A stretch of 64,000 nucleotides of DNA, taken from the NCBI GenBank assembly GCA_947650365.1, contig OX393557.1, positions 48,081,979 through 48,145,978 on the forward strand. The letters are read 5' to 3'. The translations under genes were made by a program, and so were the position numbers. Below, piece by piece: positions 22,201 through 33,542 of this stretch. Each line of letters opens with the position of its first letter. Positions within the stretch are counted from its first letter, which is position 1. A model generated the notes under the pieces. It saw nothing but the letters and a program-made list of their open reading frames with translations, made no database searches and was not told the origin of the DNA. The DNA comes from Chamaelirium japonicum. Taxonomy: Eukaryota; Streptophyta; Magnoliopsida; Liliales; Melanthiaceae.

Positions 22201-25200
22201 CCCTACTACCTACTAGGGAATTTTATAGCACAAAGCTGCCCATTGCCCCACAGGGAGTTGCTATGTGATTTCAGAGTTCGTGGATAATCTTAAATTTTAA
22301 CTATATCATGCCTTTGTCAGATATGCTTGATAATTGTATAAAGGCTGATTTGATTCATCTCCTTAGATGATCATGATCATAATCTTTGATTGTCTTGAAT
22401 TTGTTCTGTTGATATAGCTGAGAAAATTTTACATGTCAATTTTATTATCTATTACTCTACCCCTATATCATGGACCTCATGGTATAGGGCTTCTCCATCT
22501 AGGATGTCTAAATTATAGTCCTTTCTAGATTTCTTGAAATTCACCCTGAATGGCAGTGTGGCACATCCTCACACCACCTATCCATGTAAAAAAGGTTGTA
22601 TGATCAATTGCCAACATTTAGTGCTATTTCTTTCTAAAAACCACATTGTACATTTCAATAGTTCCTTCCAGAGTATCAAAGCAGTATAGACTATAGATTG
22701 ACTTATGAACAACAATCCACACTTCACTTAAACATTTGACAAGTCATTTAAGATCCATTGCCCCTACTTATAAAGAAAGTGTTGTTTAATAATCTCAATA
22801 GCGCACAAGACCATACCACTTCCTCTATTTTCTTGCAAATTGCTTCCTTTTATTGCTTGCAAACCGTGAACCAACTACTAGGTTATGTACTGTACACGCT
22901 TCTGCCACCCTTACAGAGGAAATCTTTTTGCATCGATTTATTTTTAACACACCATAACACTTGAATAGTGATCCAAAGGTTGAATAATACTATAGAGGTG
23001 AGGGTCCCTTTGGTGTACAATGATCGTTTTCATCGTGCATGTCGCCTATAAAACTTTGTCAACCATGGGATTTCAATCTTGAACCAATAACCCCTTCCTA
23101 GTGTAAACCTATATATGTGGTTTCTTAGTTTTTGACAATGATAGCCCTAAAAGAGAAAAGATAGATAAATAGATAGTAAGTATGCTTCACTCAAAGGCAA
23201 TAACCCTATATAGCTGTACAAGAGACGGGGTCATCTAAGGTGAACATACCCAACGAAAGGGCTAACTAACCTATACAATCAACCTAAGTATATGCACACT
23301 CTAACACCCCCTTCAAATTCAAGGTGGATAATACACCAAGAGTTTGCTAAGGAGATACCGAACACTTTGAATTGTGTCTTCGTAAAGAAGTCTGTAACCT
23401 GCTCAATAGAAGACACATACGGAAGAGTGAGCGTGCCGTCCGCGTAGCGATGTCGCACAAAGTGACAATTTAGCTCAATGTGCTTCGTGCGCTTTTGAAA
23501 CACCGGATTGCTAGGTATCTAAATAGCACTCCAGTTGGAGATTATCTAATTTTGTAATGGTTAAAACAAAACTGACCCTCAAAATTAGGAAATATTTGTT
23601 ATGTCCATTTATTGTAGGCTTCTGCTGAGACCTGCTTATCCAAAGGCGTATAAGAGGGCCTTCAGTTCTTTACTTATCCACTTCATTCTGATATTTAGTC
23701 CTGAGACGAAATAAGAGAAGGGAACAAAAATAATCTCATCAATTTGGATGGTTTTGAAGCAGATCAGCGTTGGAATTTTGTATACAAGCATAAGGAAAAG
23801 AATGTCAACAATTTGGATGGTTTCAAAGCAGATTGAATTTCGATTTTTTGTATACAACCTTCACACCGAACCCATCTTTTGTATACAACCTTCACACCGA
23901 ACCCATCTCAACTCCAAGGTAAATCGTTTGCCGAAATTAAACCACATCTATATGGAATCATTGTTACAAAATAGTGATGACATATGCTTAGACTCGCATG
24001 TCCATGCAACAAATCAGTACTTTCGAGAAATTATTTTATTTCCCAAACTTGCATAAACCAAAAAAAAAATTATGCTTAAATGTCATCCAATGCTTGAAAT
24101 TCTATCATTTTGTAGATTGGTGGTAGATCAACAAACCCCCTGACTAAACTTTTCAACATAAAAAATAATGTTAAAATTAATGTATCATTAATAAGAACTA
24201 ATAAAATACAAAACAATTTGTTTTCTAGAAAAAACCAACTCTGCTTAACTTAATTAATCTAACATCCTGCATGATCTTGCATAAATATGAACATTTTAAA
24301 CAACACATCATATTGTTCAAATAAAGTATGTAATCTAATCTTATAAATAATACAAAATGTAGTCTTATTTGTAAGAAAGTTAGTTAAATATTTCATTGTG
24401 ATTAACATGTAGTGGTACAAATATTGCTTATTTCAACTCTTTGACATATAATTTGATCCATCTTCCCTATATCAATGTTGTCTTCTACCAACTTCGTCTA
24501 GGATTTCAGTATTTCCTACTCTCGGGCAACCTTAGAGAGGGATGCACCATGGTTGCGCTAGTTTAAATTGTGCAACCAACAATATGTTTTTCTAGAGAAT
24601 AACCAACAAGTTAATTTTCCCTATCTACCACTATCGTTTTAGGTTTCATGCATGTCCCTCTTTTTTTGAGTTGCGTTGGTCAGGTTTTCAGCACCAATTT
24701 TGAGGGTTCACGTCAAGTTGGTTAAAATTCTTGTCAATATTTCTTCTAGTCGACCCCATCTTGATCGGATGACTTGGATTATGATGAATGAAATGACTAT
24801 AATTAACTAGCAGACATTGGCATGCCACTTGCATTTACCAAAAGTCTTCTTGCTATGTCAAAACAACATTATCACGAAAGAGTTGAAAAATTCATTCAAT
24901 TGAATCAGATCAACATGTCCAGTGAGATCTCCCACCATTTTATACTGGAAAAATATGCAGTGGATTTAACAATCGAACATTTAGTTGAATATCATATTAC
25001 TGAGGTTAGACCGCATGAGACTACTATTAATACATGTACTTTCGAGGAGATGGGCCTGAACATATGTATTAAATAACTTCGTTTTTTAAGGTATGAAGGG
25101 TAGATAATTGATTCATCAGTTATCAGTACAAGGTACTCCAGAAAAGAACCTCATCACTTCTCCTTCTAGTTTGACCCTTCACCGCATAATGTCTCCTCCA

Positions 25201-28200
25201 AAAAACTTCCCCAAGAGCATCAACTGATTTCAAGTGGTTGGTCATGAGCACAAAGGGGGACTTTAAGCTTCAATTTTGCAGTCCTAATAAAAATCAGATG
25301 AAGAATTGCACTGTAATTATTATAAATGTGGATACTTATTCGATGTCTAATTTTACATACTTCAGAATGATGTATACTATATTTTTGGCTAGTTGTATCA
25401 TATATCAATTATGAGATGCATACTTTAGCAATGTTGATGTTTTAGTATTTCAATTCTCTAATTTTATATTAATCTTGAAATGTGATAATTTACTTGTGTT
25501 TCTAAGAACACATATATAGGATATTGGCGTAGCTCTCACCACGGACAAGTCTAGTATGGGTGTATGCCCAGGGAGGACGTGCTCCACGACATGGAGAGAA
25601 GTTTTTTCATCTGGATATTATGGCCACTACATTGCATAGTGGAGCCAATATGCATAATGATGCATATATTATCGGTACCCCAGTGTACTCAATAATGTCA
25701 TACAGCATGTATGTCTAAACAATTATCCAGACTTCAGCTTGCAAGTCATCTTGTCGTAGTTCATCCTCTAGTACCAGAGCTTGTGGGCCTAATTCATCAT
25801 CCTGGAACAAAGTTGGGACATAGGAAGATAAGCTCCTATGTGTTATTGAGATGAATCATGAGTCCTATAGGAGGGAGTGCAGATGACAAGCTCTTAAAGG
25901 AGGCTTGACTGGTTACTTGTGAGGCAATTCCTAAAAAAAATATGGAGGCGTCTATAAGTTAGTTCTTATGTACAAATGAGATGACGTTCAGTTCGATCAT
26001 TCATCCAACATTTTTGATGTACACCACATTTAGGGGTGGCGAAATTCCGGGTCGGATAAGAGCATATACTAACAACTATCTGTCTGACGCGGAACCGACC
26101 CGAAACTGGATTTAGGTCAGCCTCACTTGTCAGGAACCACCCGGTTTTAAATCAACAACCCAGAATTGACCAGGATTGTCCTAAAATATAATAAATTGTA
26201 TTAATTTTAAAAAATATTCTAAAAATTTATACTAATATATATTATAATGATTTATATTTTAATATATTATGTTATATATAGTTGGACAAACTGGTCGACT
26301 TGTCCGAATTGGTCAACTTGTCCGAATTGGTCAACCCGAACTCGGATTGAAAAACAGACAACTCGGAATATCCGAACCCATACTTTGGACTAGAAATAAT
26401 TTTTTTTGGGTCAATTGGATGAGTCGAACAAAATATTACCATCCCTAACCATATTGTCTCAATTGGAACAAAGTGGTGGATCACTACATCAAAGTAGGAC
26501 CCTCTGTGATAAGATTGAGTGAGCGGATGATTGTGAAGACGATAACAAGGAGCTTTAATCGCTAAAGAACAACTATAGTCATATATTTTCTTATTTCTTA
26601 CTTTTTGCAGACTTATACATGGTTGTACTCTTAGTACCTGGTGAAAAGAAAATAAACCTTTTTGCATACCATAAGTAATTTGTATACATAGGTAAAATGC
26701 ATGCCATACACAGTTAATTGATGATTTATGAACATCATACACAACTGATTATTGTTTTATGCACATCATAACAGTTAATTGGAGGTTTTTAACTTTTAAA
26801 TATATCAAAAAGTTTGTTATTTCCTTTTCATTTTCTAACCTCTAAATCGTATAAATGATTTTTTTTTTATTTTGCAATAACATAAAATTTTGGTTTAATA
26901 GAATTTAGGGAAAACTACACTTTGCCCCCTTGTAGTTTCACCCAAAATCACTTAAGCCCCTTCAAGTTTTTTTCGTGCCAAACCAACACTTAATAGTTTC
27001 ATAAAAGAACATTTAACTCCCCTATGTAAGCTATCAATTACTATATTTAACAAAAAACTAGCACTTCTAACTAGAATAGATTACAAAATTACACTTAACC
27101 TCACTCTGTGAGCTATCCATTGCCCAGTAACAAAAAAACTAGCATTTTTAACTGGAACTGAGGGGGGTAAATTATCAATTTTTAACTTGAGGGGATTATG
27201 TGATTTTTGGGTGAAAATACATCGGGCAAAATATAATTTTTCCAAGAATTTAATCATTTTCTAGTTTCTAATAGTTTCAGTCGAAATTGACCGAAACATT
27301 CAATTTAAGTAAGTCTTCCGAATCTTGGTCGACCAAAATTGTTACAAAAACAAAATTTTCAAACTTTGTGATGTGGAACAAATCACGCCATGTACAATTA
27401 TCGAGGCCAAGCTCTGTTAGGATTGATGGACCAATTGTAAATCTTTCTTTGATCGCTGCTGTATAGATCTTTCTTTGGCTATGTAGATCTATTCCTTTCG
27501 TTATGGCAATCGAGATCTCCTAAGAAGTATCAAGCTCTAGCTTCGATCAGGATCTCTTGCATCGAGTGTCTTCTCTCGATTTGTTGTTTGGATTCCCCCT
27601 TTCTAGTTCCAAATCACTGCCAGCTGTCTCCACTTTCTCTTCCTCTAGCTACGAGAGTGCACTTGCTTCCAGCCGTGTTGTTCTTCCTTGAGCCACGCTT
27701 TTTTCGCCAGATAGTCTCTTTCTACTACAACCTCCATTATGGCGGTCGTTGTTCGTGGTGTTCGTAGCCATCAGTACTGTCAGCTGATGATTCTTATCCT
27801 AGTTCGTTTGTGATCGTGCTTCCTTCAGCTTGTTATGTGGACTCCTGCTATATTCATGTGTTGCTATGATGCCTCTTGGCATTCCTCTTTTCTTGTTAGC
27901 GGTCTACTATTCCGCCTTTCTCATGCGAGAGGGTGTTGAGATACCAATATGGTGATTCTATCAGGTCAGCCGGCTGCAAGTCAATCGGATTGCCAGCTCG
28001 GTTCGCTTGGAGGTCGCCCTAACACTTCTACAAACTCTATGTGGATCCCCATCTTGAGTTTGAGGACTTGGTGCCCTAATACATTAAGCATTGCCCTTGA
28101 GGCTATCTCCCTTTGGTGTGCCCTTTGGGCTCCCTCCCATGGTAACATGATGAAATACATCATATATATACCTTTCTACTTCATGAACCACCCATATATA

Positions 28201-29235
28201 TCAACCCTAATTCATAATGAAGACACCAAATAGATGGAACACGCTCAACTGTTCAGTAACGGTAAAGCGCCCATGTATATCCACTTAGAAGGCGTTTCAC
28301 ATCCAAAGTTGGCTCCAACCAAATAGGCAGAATGGCAAGCTTCATTATCATTCGATAAGTCCATCTTAGTATATTTTCACGTTCTTTTCTTAATTTTTTT
28401 TTTTTTTTGATGGTTTCTTAAATGTACGGACAGCACTGAACGTTATCTGAAGATTGGTTTGGTAACATCCTCTGATACTTTTGTTTCATCCCTTGTGCCC
28501 TGTGTGAGTTGGATTGCGGGAGGGTTTTCAGAAAGATCTTTTGTTACAAGAACATGTTCACGGAGTCCAAGGACTGCAGTAGGGATAACTTTTTCTTAGC
28601 TCCTAGACACTGAATTAAAAGCTCATATTGTGGTGCAGATCACATCACTCTCCATTCTGATTTACACGATTCGATTGTCTGTTTGAGTGACCACTTTTCG
28701 CAAAGCCTCTCGATGGCTGACAATATTGTTGTCAATGTAAATAAGTTAGCGGAGAGCAATATCCACTGGAAGCGGAGTTACACATGCGACTTAGATGTCA
28801 AAATTGGAATCATGAATGATCGTGATTTCTATCTTAATGTTGAAAGATCTGTTCAAAATCTCCACTATCACGGGTGTATCCTCCGAGGCTTCCACCCATC
28901 ACTTTCATCATCATCATCCTTCAAGTTCTATCCCATCAAGATGGGGTCAACTATAGGAGCAATAGGCACGGATTCTTTGACCGGCTGTCAACCTGACGCA
29001 ACGCTCGAAGATCGGTGCTGAAAACCTCCGACTCTTCTCTTTGCGGAGCGATATTTGCACAAATCATCAGGTACTTAATAGATATCTGCTTGTTTTGTAT
29101 GCAGTTGCATGCCTGAAAGGGGAGCAAGAAGTTCGCAGGCCATGGTGGGCTCCGCCGTGCCTATCGGTGGTGTTTGTGAGGGTGGCGAAGCGCAATAGAC
29201 AGTCCCGGGTGGTCTCACTGAAGCTGGAGCCCTAA
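13384..29235 (+). CDS. SAM-domain protein, three exons with giant introns
   Basis: Predicted CDS: 13384-13467, 18337-18529, 29105-29235, giving 135 residues (125 if ATG 13414 is used). Introns are GT-AG (GTATCA..TTTTAG, 4869 bp; GTTCTG..TATGCAG, 10575 bp), and phases match. Residues about 20-92 form a sterile alpha motif: FIWTVE, then DVGLWLEEIHLGGYRQVFED, GEYLESLSMFTTEQILRFI and KWGDFITLCKELRRIK. The C-terminal tail is basic (RRPWWAPP, then VAKRNRQSRVVSLKLEP). SAM domains are small helical protein-interaction modules; the partner and pathway are unknown here. The protein is short, essentially one SAM domain with tails, as in small plant SAM proteins. The coding sequence is intact although the introns are full of transposons, which argues for selection. 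Start choice is uncertain between 13384 and 13414. Confidence 0.88.
14028..14268. mobile_element. Tourist-like MITE (PIF/Harbinger type) in intron 1
   Basis: Terminal inverted repeats GGGGGTGTTTGGCAT and ATGCCAAACACCCCC, flanked by TAA on both sides (14025-14027, 14269-14271). The 241-bp size, 3-bp TAA duplication and terminus type fit Tourist-like MITEs. No coding capacity. Confidence 0.88.
14272..14915. other. Intron 1 sequence without a recognised feature
   Basis: Unremarkable AT-rich intron DNA between the MITE and the Mutator-like element; no ORF or repeat that I can support. Confidence 0.5.
15770..16930. repeat. Scattered ATAGTAACTTTT motifs in the AT-rich interior
   Basis: The phrase AATAGTAACTTTT or close variants recurs many times at irregular spacing (for example near 15784, 16305, 16480, 16730 and 16868), with inverted forms AAAAGTTACTATTTA after 16980. 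There is no fixed period. Confidence 0.6.
16962..17250 (+). repeat. Three tandem copies of a ~100-bp AT-rich unit
   Basis: Units near 16962, 17061 and 17161 each begin with ATRCTTTTATAAAAAMGTTA and continue through TTGATTYATAGTA. The first two end AATATAAGAATATCAT; the third is diverged at its end. Confidence 0.8.
18337..18529 (+). CDS. SAM-gene exon 2
   Basis: Starts after ATTTTAG, encodes nearly the whole SAM helix bundle, and ends ATTAAAG|GTTCTG in phase 1. Confidence 0.9.
18530..19062. other. Start of intron 2, no gene
   Basis: It contains a short CA run near 18574-18585 and nothing else I can assign. Confidence 0.5.
19071..19943. mobile_element. Non-autonomous hAT-type element in intron 2
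   Basis: Termini CAATGATTTAAAAGGC and (reverse complement) CAATGTTTAAAAAGGC are flanked by a perfect 8-bp duplication CTTGCATT (19063-19070, 19944-19951). An 8-bp duplication is diagnostic of hAT-type insertion. Subterminal regions are rich in GCCTCGAGGC-like inverted words. No transposase ORF; 873 bp. Confidence 0.88.
20490..22240 (+). repeat. Probable LTR-retrotransposon LTR remnant in intron 2
   Basis: It has a TATA box (TATAAATA, 21111-21118) and a 3' part (about 21840-22215) that aligns by eye with 38655-39080: ATCACGACTCC against ATCACAGTCTC, then CACGTAAAAATCGACT and CCCTTCGTACTCCG. The outer ends are not certain and no TSD was found. Family is not assigned. Confidence 0.5.
22250..23150. 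other. Intron 2 sequence without a recognised feature
   Basis: AT-rich DNA with no ORF or repeat I can support. Confidence 0.4.
23150..23306 (-). repeat. Probable copia 3' LTR remnant
   Basis: On the minus strand the segment starts TGTTAGAGTG directly after a GAAGGGGG purine tract and includes CTTGTACAGCTATATAGGG, a plausible LTR promoter segment. The distal end is not identified. Confidence 0.45.
23279..23521 (-). pseudogene. Ty1/copia RNase H C-terminal fragment
   Basis: The minus strand encodes the copia pol end: KRTKHIELNCHFVRHR, then LPYVSSIEQVTDFFTK, closing with HLEFEGG. KHIEL and the Q..D.FTK block are hallmarks of copia RNase H. The frame then runs through a purine-rich tract (about 23307-23320) into TGTTAGAG, a likely 3' LTR start. 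Only the last ~75 codons remain. Confidence 0.82.
23530..26022. other. Intron 2 sequence without a recognised feature
   Basis: It contains a local duplication of TTGTATACAACCTTCACACC (near 23853-23908). An 84-codon ORF at 24822-25076 has no recognisable motif and I do not regard it as a gene. Confidence 0.4.
26031..26447. mobile_element. TAGGGGTG-type hAT-like MITE, copy 1 (intron 2)
   Basis: Starts TAGGGGTGGCGAAATT and ends with the complement of TAGGGATGGTAATA. Flanks ACCACATT (26023-26030) and ACCATATT (26448-26455) match at 7 of 8. The interior is rich in ACCCG and GGTCAACTTGTCCGAATT repeats; 417 bp, non-coding. Confidence 0.82.
26456..29040. other. Remaining intron 2, degraded retrotransposon-like DNA
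   Basis: GAGAGGGTGTTGAGATACC near 27928 resembles a copia polypurine tract joined to an LTR start, but no partner LTR or pol was found. A 113-codon ORF at 28683-29021 has no recognised motif. Confidence 0.35.
29105..29235 (+). CDS. SAM-gene exon 3
   Basis: Starts after TGTATGCAG, completes a Val codon across the junction, encodes the basic C-terminal tail and ends with TAA 29233-29235. Confidence 0.88.
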
Positions 29236-29249
29236 TGAAATCTTCCCCT

Positions 29250-29276
29250 CCCCCCCCCCCCCCCCCCCCCCCCCCC
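29250..29276 (+). repeat. 27-base poly-C run in the SAM-gene 3' region
   Basis: An uninterrupted C run 15 bases after the stop codon. In the mRNA it would be a poly-C 3' UTR segment. Its true length is prone to sequencing error. Confidence 0.85.
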
Positions 29277-30060
29277 AACATATGGAATCCAAGCAACCTC
29301 ATCACATGTTATATTATGTAATCATCTCCTGCGTCTTTCACCTTTTTTTGGGGTTTCTCTAAATCTTCCATAGATTTTGTGATGGTGTCGATCCCGTCAT
29401 GTGCAGTAAGGTGTCATAAATTTGAAAAGAGTTACTGTTTTATATTTACCGTATTGCCCGTTACATTTCTTCTACTGCTTACACTCTTTATATGTATTTG
29501 TTCATTTATTTCTCTCTTTATTAGGTTGTAGGTGTGATAATGGTTAGCACTTATGTGTCAAGCGATTCTATTTCCTACAGAAATTGAGTTCTTGTTTTCA
29601 ATTGAATATTTATGAATAAAACAGATCAGCAATTGTAGAAGAAAATTCCAATCGAAGTTATCATCCCGTGAAGATTCTGTGAAAAATGTACTCATATTTA
29701 TCGAATATTCATGTATATTTTGTGAGTTTTTTTCAAGCAACCATACATGGATTTTCTTCTATTTTAAGAAGCAAACTTTATCATTTCTTAATAAAGTTTT
29801 GGTGATAAGATGAAATATTGTGAAAGAATCTTAGAACAAGGAGGATTCATATTTGTGGAGAGATGGTGATGAGGAGGGGGGGGGGTTAATGTTTATATTT
29901 TTGTTTTGGGATTATGTGTGTTAGGTCCTTGGAACAGATGCTCTGCTAGCTAAAGGACAGGCAACATTTGTATTTAGTGTAAAGTCTTTTTTTAAATGTC
30001 CATTTTACTCCAACATGTAGATGTATTGGGAAAACATATAGAAGAGTTACAATTCGATTC
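29277..30060. other. 3' flank of the SAM gene
   Basis: Candidate poly(A) signals AATAAA occur near 29614 and 29790. No other gene or repeat is evident apart from a short G run near 29876. Confidence 0.4.
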
Positions 30061-30064
30061 TTTG

Positions 30065-30124
30065 ACACAAATCATTGTAGCAATTTGCAAAGAGTAACAA
30101 TCTGCAAAGATTGTTACTCATCAC
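30065..30124. repeat. Left part of a palindromic GTAGCAAAGAGTAA array
   Basis: AGAGTAACAATCTGCAAAGATTGTTACTC forms a hairpin and belongs to the same repeat as 31239-31530. The array is interrupted by the hAT-type element that follows. Confidence 0.7.
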
Positions 30125-31230
30125 CAAGGTACAAAATCTCGACATATTTCGCGAAATATCGCGAAATATTTCGGTTTTTTCAAACCTCGGCACGAAATTC
30201 GTATTGTGATATCGAACGAAATAGGAATCACGATAATATCGCGATATATCGCGATATTTCGTGCGATATATTTGTTGCCACGAAATATCGCGATATGTCG
30301 TGGATATTTCGGGACATTTCGGAAAATTTCGAGACATTTCGGGAAATTTCGGGATTTTTAACACCGAAATGTTGGGACTGACTGGTTATGAAAGGGGACT
30401 GGGGGTTTCGGTTTAAGTAAATGTCGTCTTACTTAATTTTTATTTTCTCCATTTACTTTAAGTTATTATATGTAAATAAGCAAATACCCCCCCATTTGAT
30501 TTCAATAAAAATATCAAAAAAATCAAAAACCAAGTGAATCAAAAAGTAGGTTTTCAGTTTTAGTAGGAGAAAACAGTTTTTTCGGTTTTTCATAAAATTT
30601 GTATGTTGAGAAAAGTGGTTAAATCAACTCATTTTTAGCTCAAAAAATTTCACAAGATGTAGAACTACAAGTACATCTAGAAAACCATGGTCCGTCAAAG
30701 AAAATTTTGAATGTATAAAAACTTTTCTTTATAAAAACTCATTTTTTCAGACTTAGTAAAAAAACAGTGTTTTGCATTTCAGCATAATTTTTGCACGATT
30801 TCAAACTTGCACAACTTTCTTGTTTTAAGTTCATTTTCAAAATCGTTTGAAGCATTAATTTAACAATCAACTAATCTTTATTTTGGAAATATTTTTCTCC
30901 ACAAAAAAGATTAAAAAGCATTTTAAAAACATAGATCAAAACAGGACCAAACAAGACTGCACAAGACTCACAGACTCAAATACTAAATACATGCTTTGTG
31001 ATGCTCTACACCCGTAGATAGGGTATAAATATTATCTGAGTATTCTAAAACGTGTATCTATACTTAGTTTATGACTATCCAGAGTTTCATTCAAAAATTC
31101 CATTAAAAAATCAATATTTCCACCATTTCCATCAAATCACAATATTTCCACACTGTCGAAATATTTCCACGAAATATTTTCATTTTCCAGGAGGTCGAAA
31201 TATTGACCGAAATGGAAATTTCGAACCTTG
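30125..31230. mobile_element. Non-autonomous hAT-type element inside a palindromic array
   Basis: Termini CAAGGTACAAAATCTCGA and (reverse complement) CAAGGTTCGAAATTTCC are flanked by a perfect 8-bp duplication CTCATCAC (30117-30124, 31231-31238). Subterminal DNA is built of CGAAAT, CGCGAAATAT and ATCGCGATAT words. No transposase; 1106 bp. Confidence 0.9.
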
Positions 31231-31238
31231 CTCATCAC

Positions 31239-31530
31239 TACAATGAATCACTGCAACAAAAATATGCAAAAAACTGTAGCAAAGAGTAATAACTTGCTAC
31301 AGTGAAATCACTATAGCAAAGAGTAATAATTTGATGCGGTGAAATCACTGTAGCAAAGAGTAATAATCTACAAAGATCGTTACTCTTTGCTACAGTGATT
31401 TCACTATAGTAAAAAATCTACAAAATACTGCAGTAAATAGTGACAATTTTCTACGGTGAAATCACTATAGCAAAAGTAACAATATGCAAAGATTGTTACT
31501 AATTGCTATTGTGAAGTCACTGTTCCTAAA
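31239..31530. repeat. Palindromic array with a perfect 25-bp stem
   Basis: Words such as TGAAATCACTGTAGCAAAGA recur about every 35-60 bp in both orientations. The best case pairs 31339-31363 with 31380-31404 perfectly over 25 bp around a 16-base loop. Confidence 0.8.
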
Positions 31531-32418
31531 GGATTGTTACTTTTTTTTTTACCTAATTGTTATTCTTCTATGCGGTATTATGATTAGGGGTCGTTTTGTC
31601 ATTTGAAGGGATTGAAAAAGTCAGCACAAATGGTTGGATGATTTGCTGTAAAAGTGTATCTGGGGGAGGGATCTGGTGCAAAACTTAGAATTTGCATGTC
31701 CTTCAACTAAATGATTTCCTTGAAAGGATTTGATGAGCCCCCCTTATACTTTCAAGTACAAAGATGCTAACGGTTGCGACATAAGAGAAATAAAAAGAAA
31801 AAAAGAGGTAATTTTTTTCTCTTTCATTATATCTCTACATAACATCCTTATTTATAAAGCAAGATTACTTCTTCTCCAAGTAAACAAGAGATAAAGATAG
31901 ATATTACAAGGATAGAGTTCCTAACAAATATTACCCTAGGGAGGTTGATGTGGACAGTCACATGTAAATTTATTTACAACAATTGGATGTCCACTATTCA
32001 ATGATAGTTGTCTCATTAAAACCTTGCTGAGGAAAACCCAATAGAAAAAACCAAAGCGAAGGAAAAAAGAGTATAATATTCTTCATGATCATTGAATTAG
32101 TGTTGGATGTGCTTAATGCTATGTAGTTAAAAACCTTTATTAGCAAACTTTAAGATGTATACTTCTGGATGCTCTCTCCAAATAATTACTCCTCCTGATA
32201 ACAACAAACTTTACTTTGTCAATTGATTGAGTTGATGCATGCCACTATAGTACACCATTTTGTAGCAAGTTGACTTTGGCAAATGACTTTAGTAAAAAGA
32301 AATATTTGCATGATTGTTATTGGAGTGGTTCAACTTGACTTCAATTTCATGGCTCTTCTAGAGTTTATGCATGTAGAAGAATGTTGGTGAAATGTATTTG
32401 ATCATATCTCCCTTGAAG
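31531..32418. other. Intergenic, probable degraded retrotransposon DNA
   Basis: AACCTTGCTGAGGAAAACCC and the following A-rich block look like a decayed retroelement, but no domain or terminus can be shown. Confidence 0.3.
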
Positions 32419-32423
32419 TAGCC

Positions 32424-33140
32424 TGTGGAGGAGGATTTCGTGCAGTCGTACGTGACCCTCCTCCAACAGTCGATTGAAGGTTTTACCCTTCGGGGTGTGG
32501 CGCGCTTCGAAGCACTGAACTGTAACTTGTTAGGCTGTCACACAAGCACTGTAGGGTAGAGAGAGAGAGTTGGCACTAGATGTGGTGACGAAGTTCGGCC
32601 GTAGCCTACGTCTCCGTGCGGTAAGACGCAACCTTTGAATCCACTATCTCTGAATGAAATAGAGCTACTCTCGACCGGCCGTGGAGTGCTTCTTACAAGA
32701 TAACAGAGGGTGGAGAACGAATCTGAAAACCAGAAAGCTCAGGGAGCTCTGGAAAACAGAAAATGAGATTATGGTTTGGATTTTGGGGATCTGGAATAAT
32801 TTACACGGTCTGCTATTTATAGAGGTTTGGTTTATCTAGGGAATATTTTTGGAATATTTTCAGGAATATCCGGGGTTTGGTAAATACCCGGGGGGATTTA
32901 TCAGACCCTAAATAGTGCAAGTGGGCCCAGGCAGGGCTGTGGGTCCCACCGTTGTACTCGTGAGCCCCAAGCGGGGCTGCGGGTCCCATCGTTGTGTTTG
33001 TGGGCCTCAGGTGAGGCTGCGGGTCCCACCGTTGTACTCGTGGGTCCCAGGCGGGGCTGCGGGTCCTACCGTTGTGTTTGTGGGTCCCAGGTAAGGATGC
33101 AGGTCCCACTTCAAGGCGTTAGTCAGATTTTGCACCCACA
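32424..33140 (-). mobile_element. Solo LTR related to element 1
   Basis: On the minus strand it starts TGTGGGTGCA and ends CTCCACA. It is flanked by a perfect 5-bp duplication TAGCC (32419-32423, 33141-33145), with no internal region. It carries the TATA context TATAAATAGCAGA (minus, 32810-32822), the CGGAGACGTAGG block (32605-32616) and tandem 39-40-bp GGGTCCCAC units. This is the product of recombination between the two LTRs of a relative of element 1. Confidence 0.93.
32921..33115 (-). repeat. Five 39-40-bp units in the solo LTR
   Basis: GTGGGCCCAGG-like units begin near 32921, 32960, 33000, 33039 and 33079, each with CTGCGGGTCCCACCGTTGT. They occupy the same LTR position as the 43-bp units of element 1. 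Confidence 0.8.
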
Positions 33141-33145
33141 TAGCC

Positions 33146-33535
33146 TCCTTGAATTTAAGCAATGTACAACACCATTATTTTCATAGATAACAGTTGGAAC
33201 ATCCGTGGTGCTTCGAATATGTTGAATTAAGGATCTAAGCCTAACACATTCTCGGCTTATTTCATGAAATGGCCATATTTTTGATTGGTTTGAGAAAGTG
33301 ACGACTAGTGTTTTCTTAGTAGAACGCGTAACAAACTAGAATTTAATCTTGTTATTACGGAGAATATGCTATGAAGATCTTTTTAATTTCATAGCATGCT
33401 TTTCTTCGCATTAAGATTTAAAACCAAATCATGTAATGTATTTATTAGGAATAGACCACATTAGATATCCAATTTTAAAATAAGAATTCAGAATCCAAGC
33501 ATTCAATTGATAAAATGATCCTAAATCATAAGAAC
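33146..33535. other. Intergenic, no feature
   Basis: No ORF or repeat that I can support. Confidence 0.4.
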
Positions 33536-33542
33536 ATGATTA

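Noticed and set aside
24822-25076. 84-codon ORF
   Set aside because: Length is near chance for AT-rich DNA of this size and no motif is visible.
28683-29021. 112-codon ORF just before SAM exon 3
   Set aside because: No motif, no sign of splice use, and it lies in intron 2; not supported as a gene.
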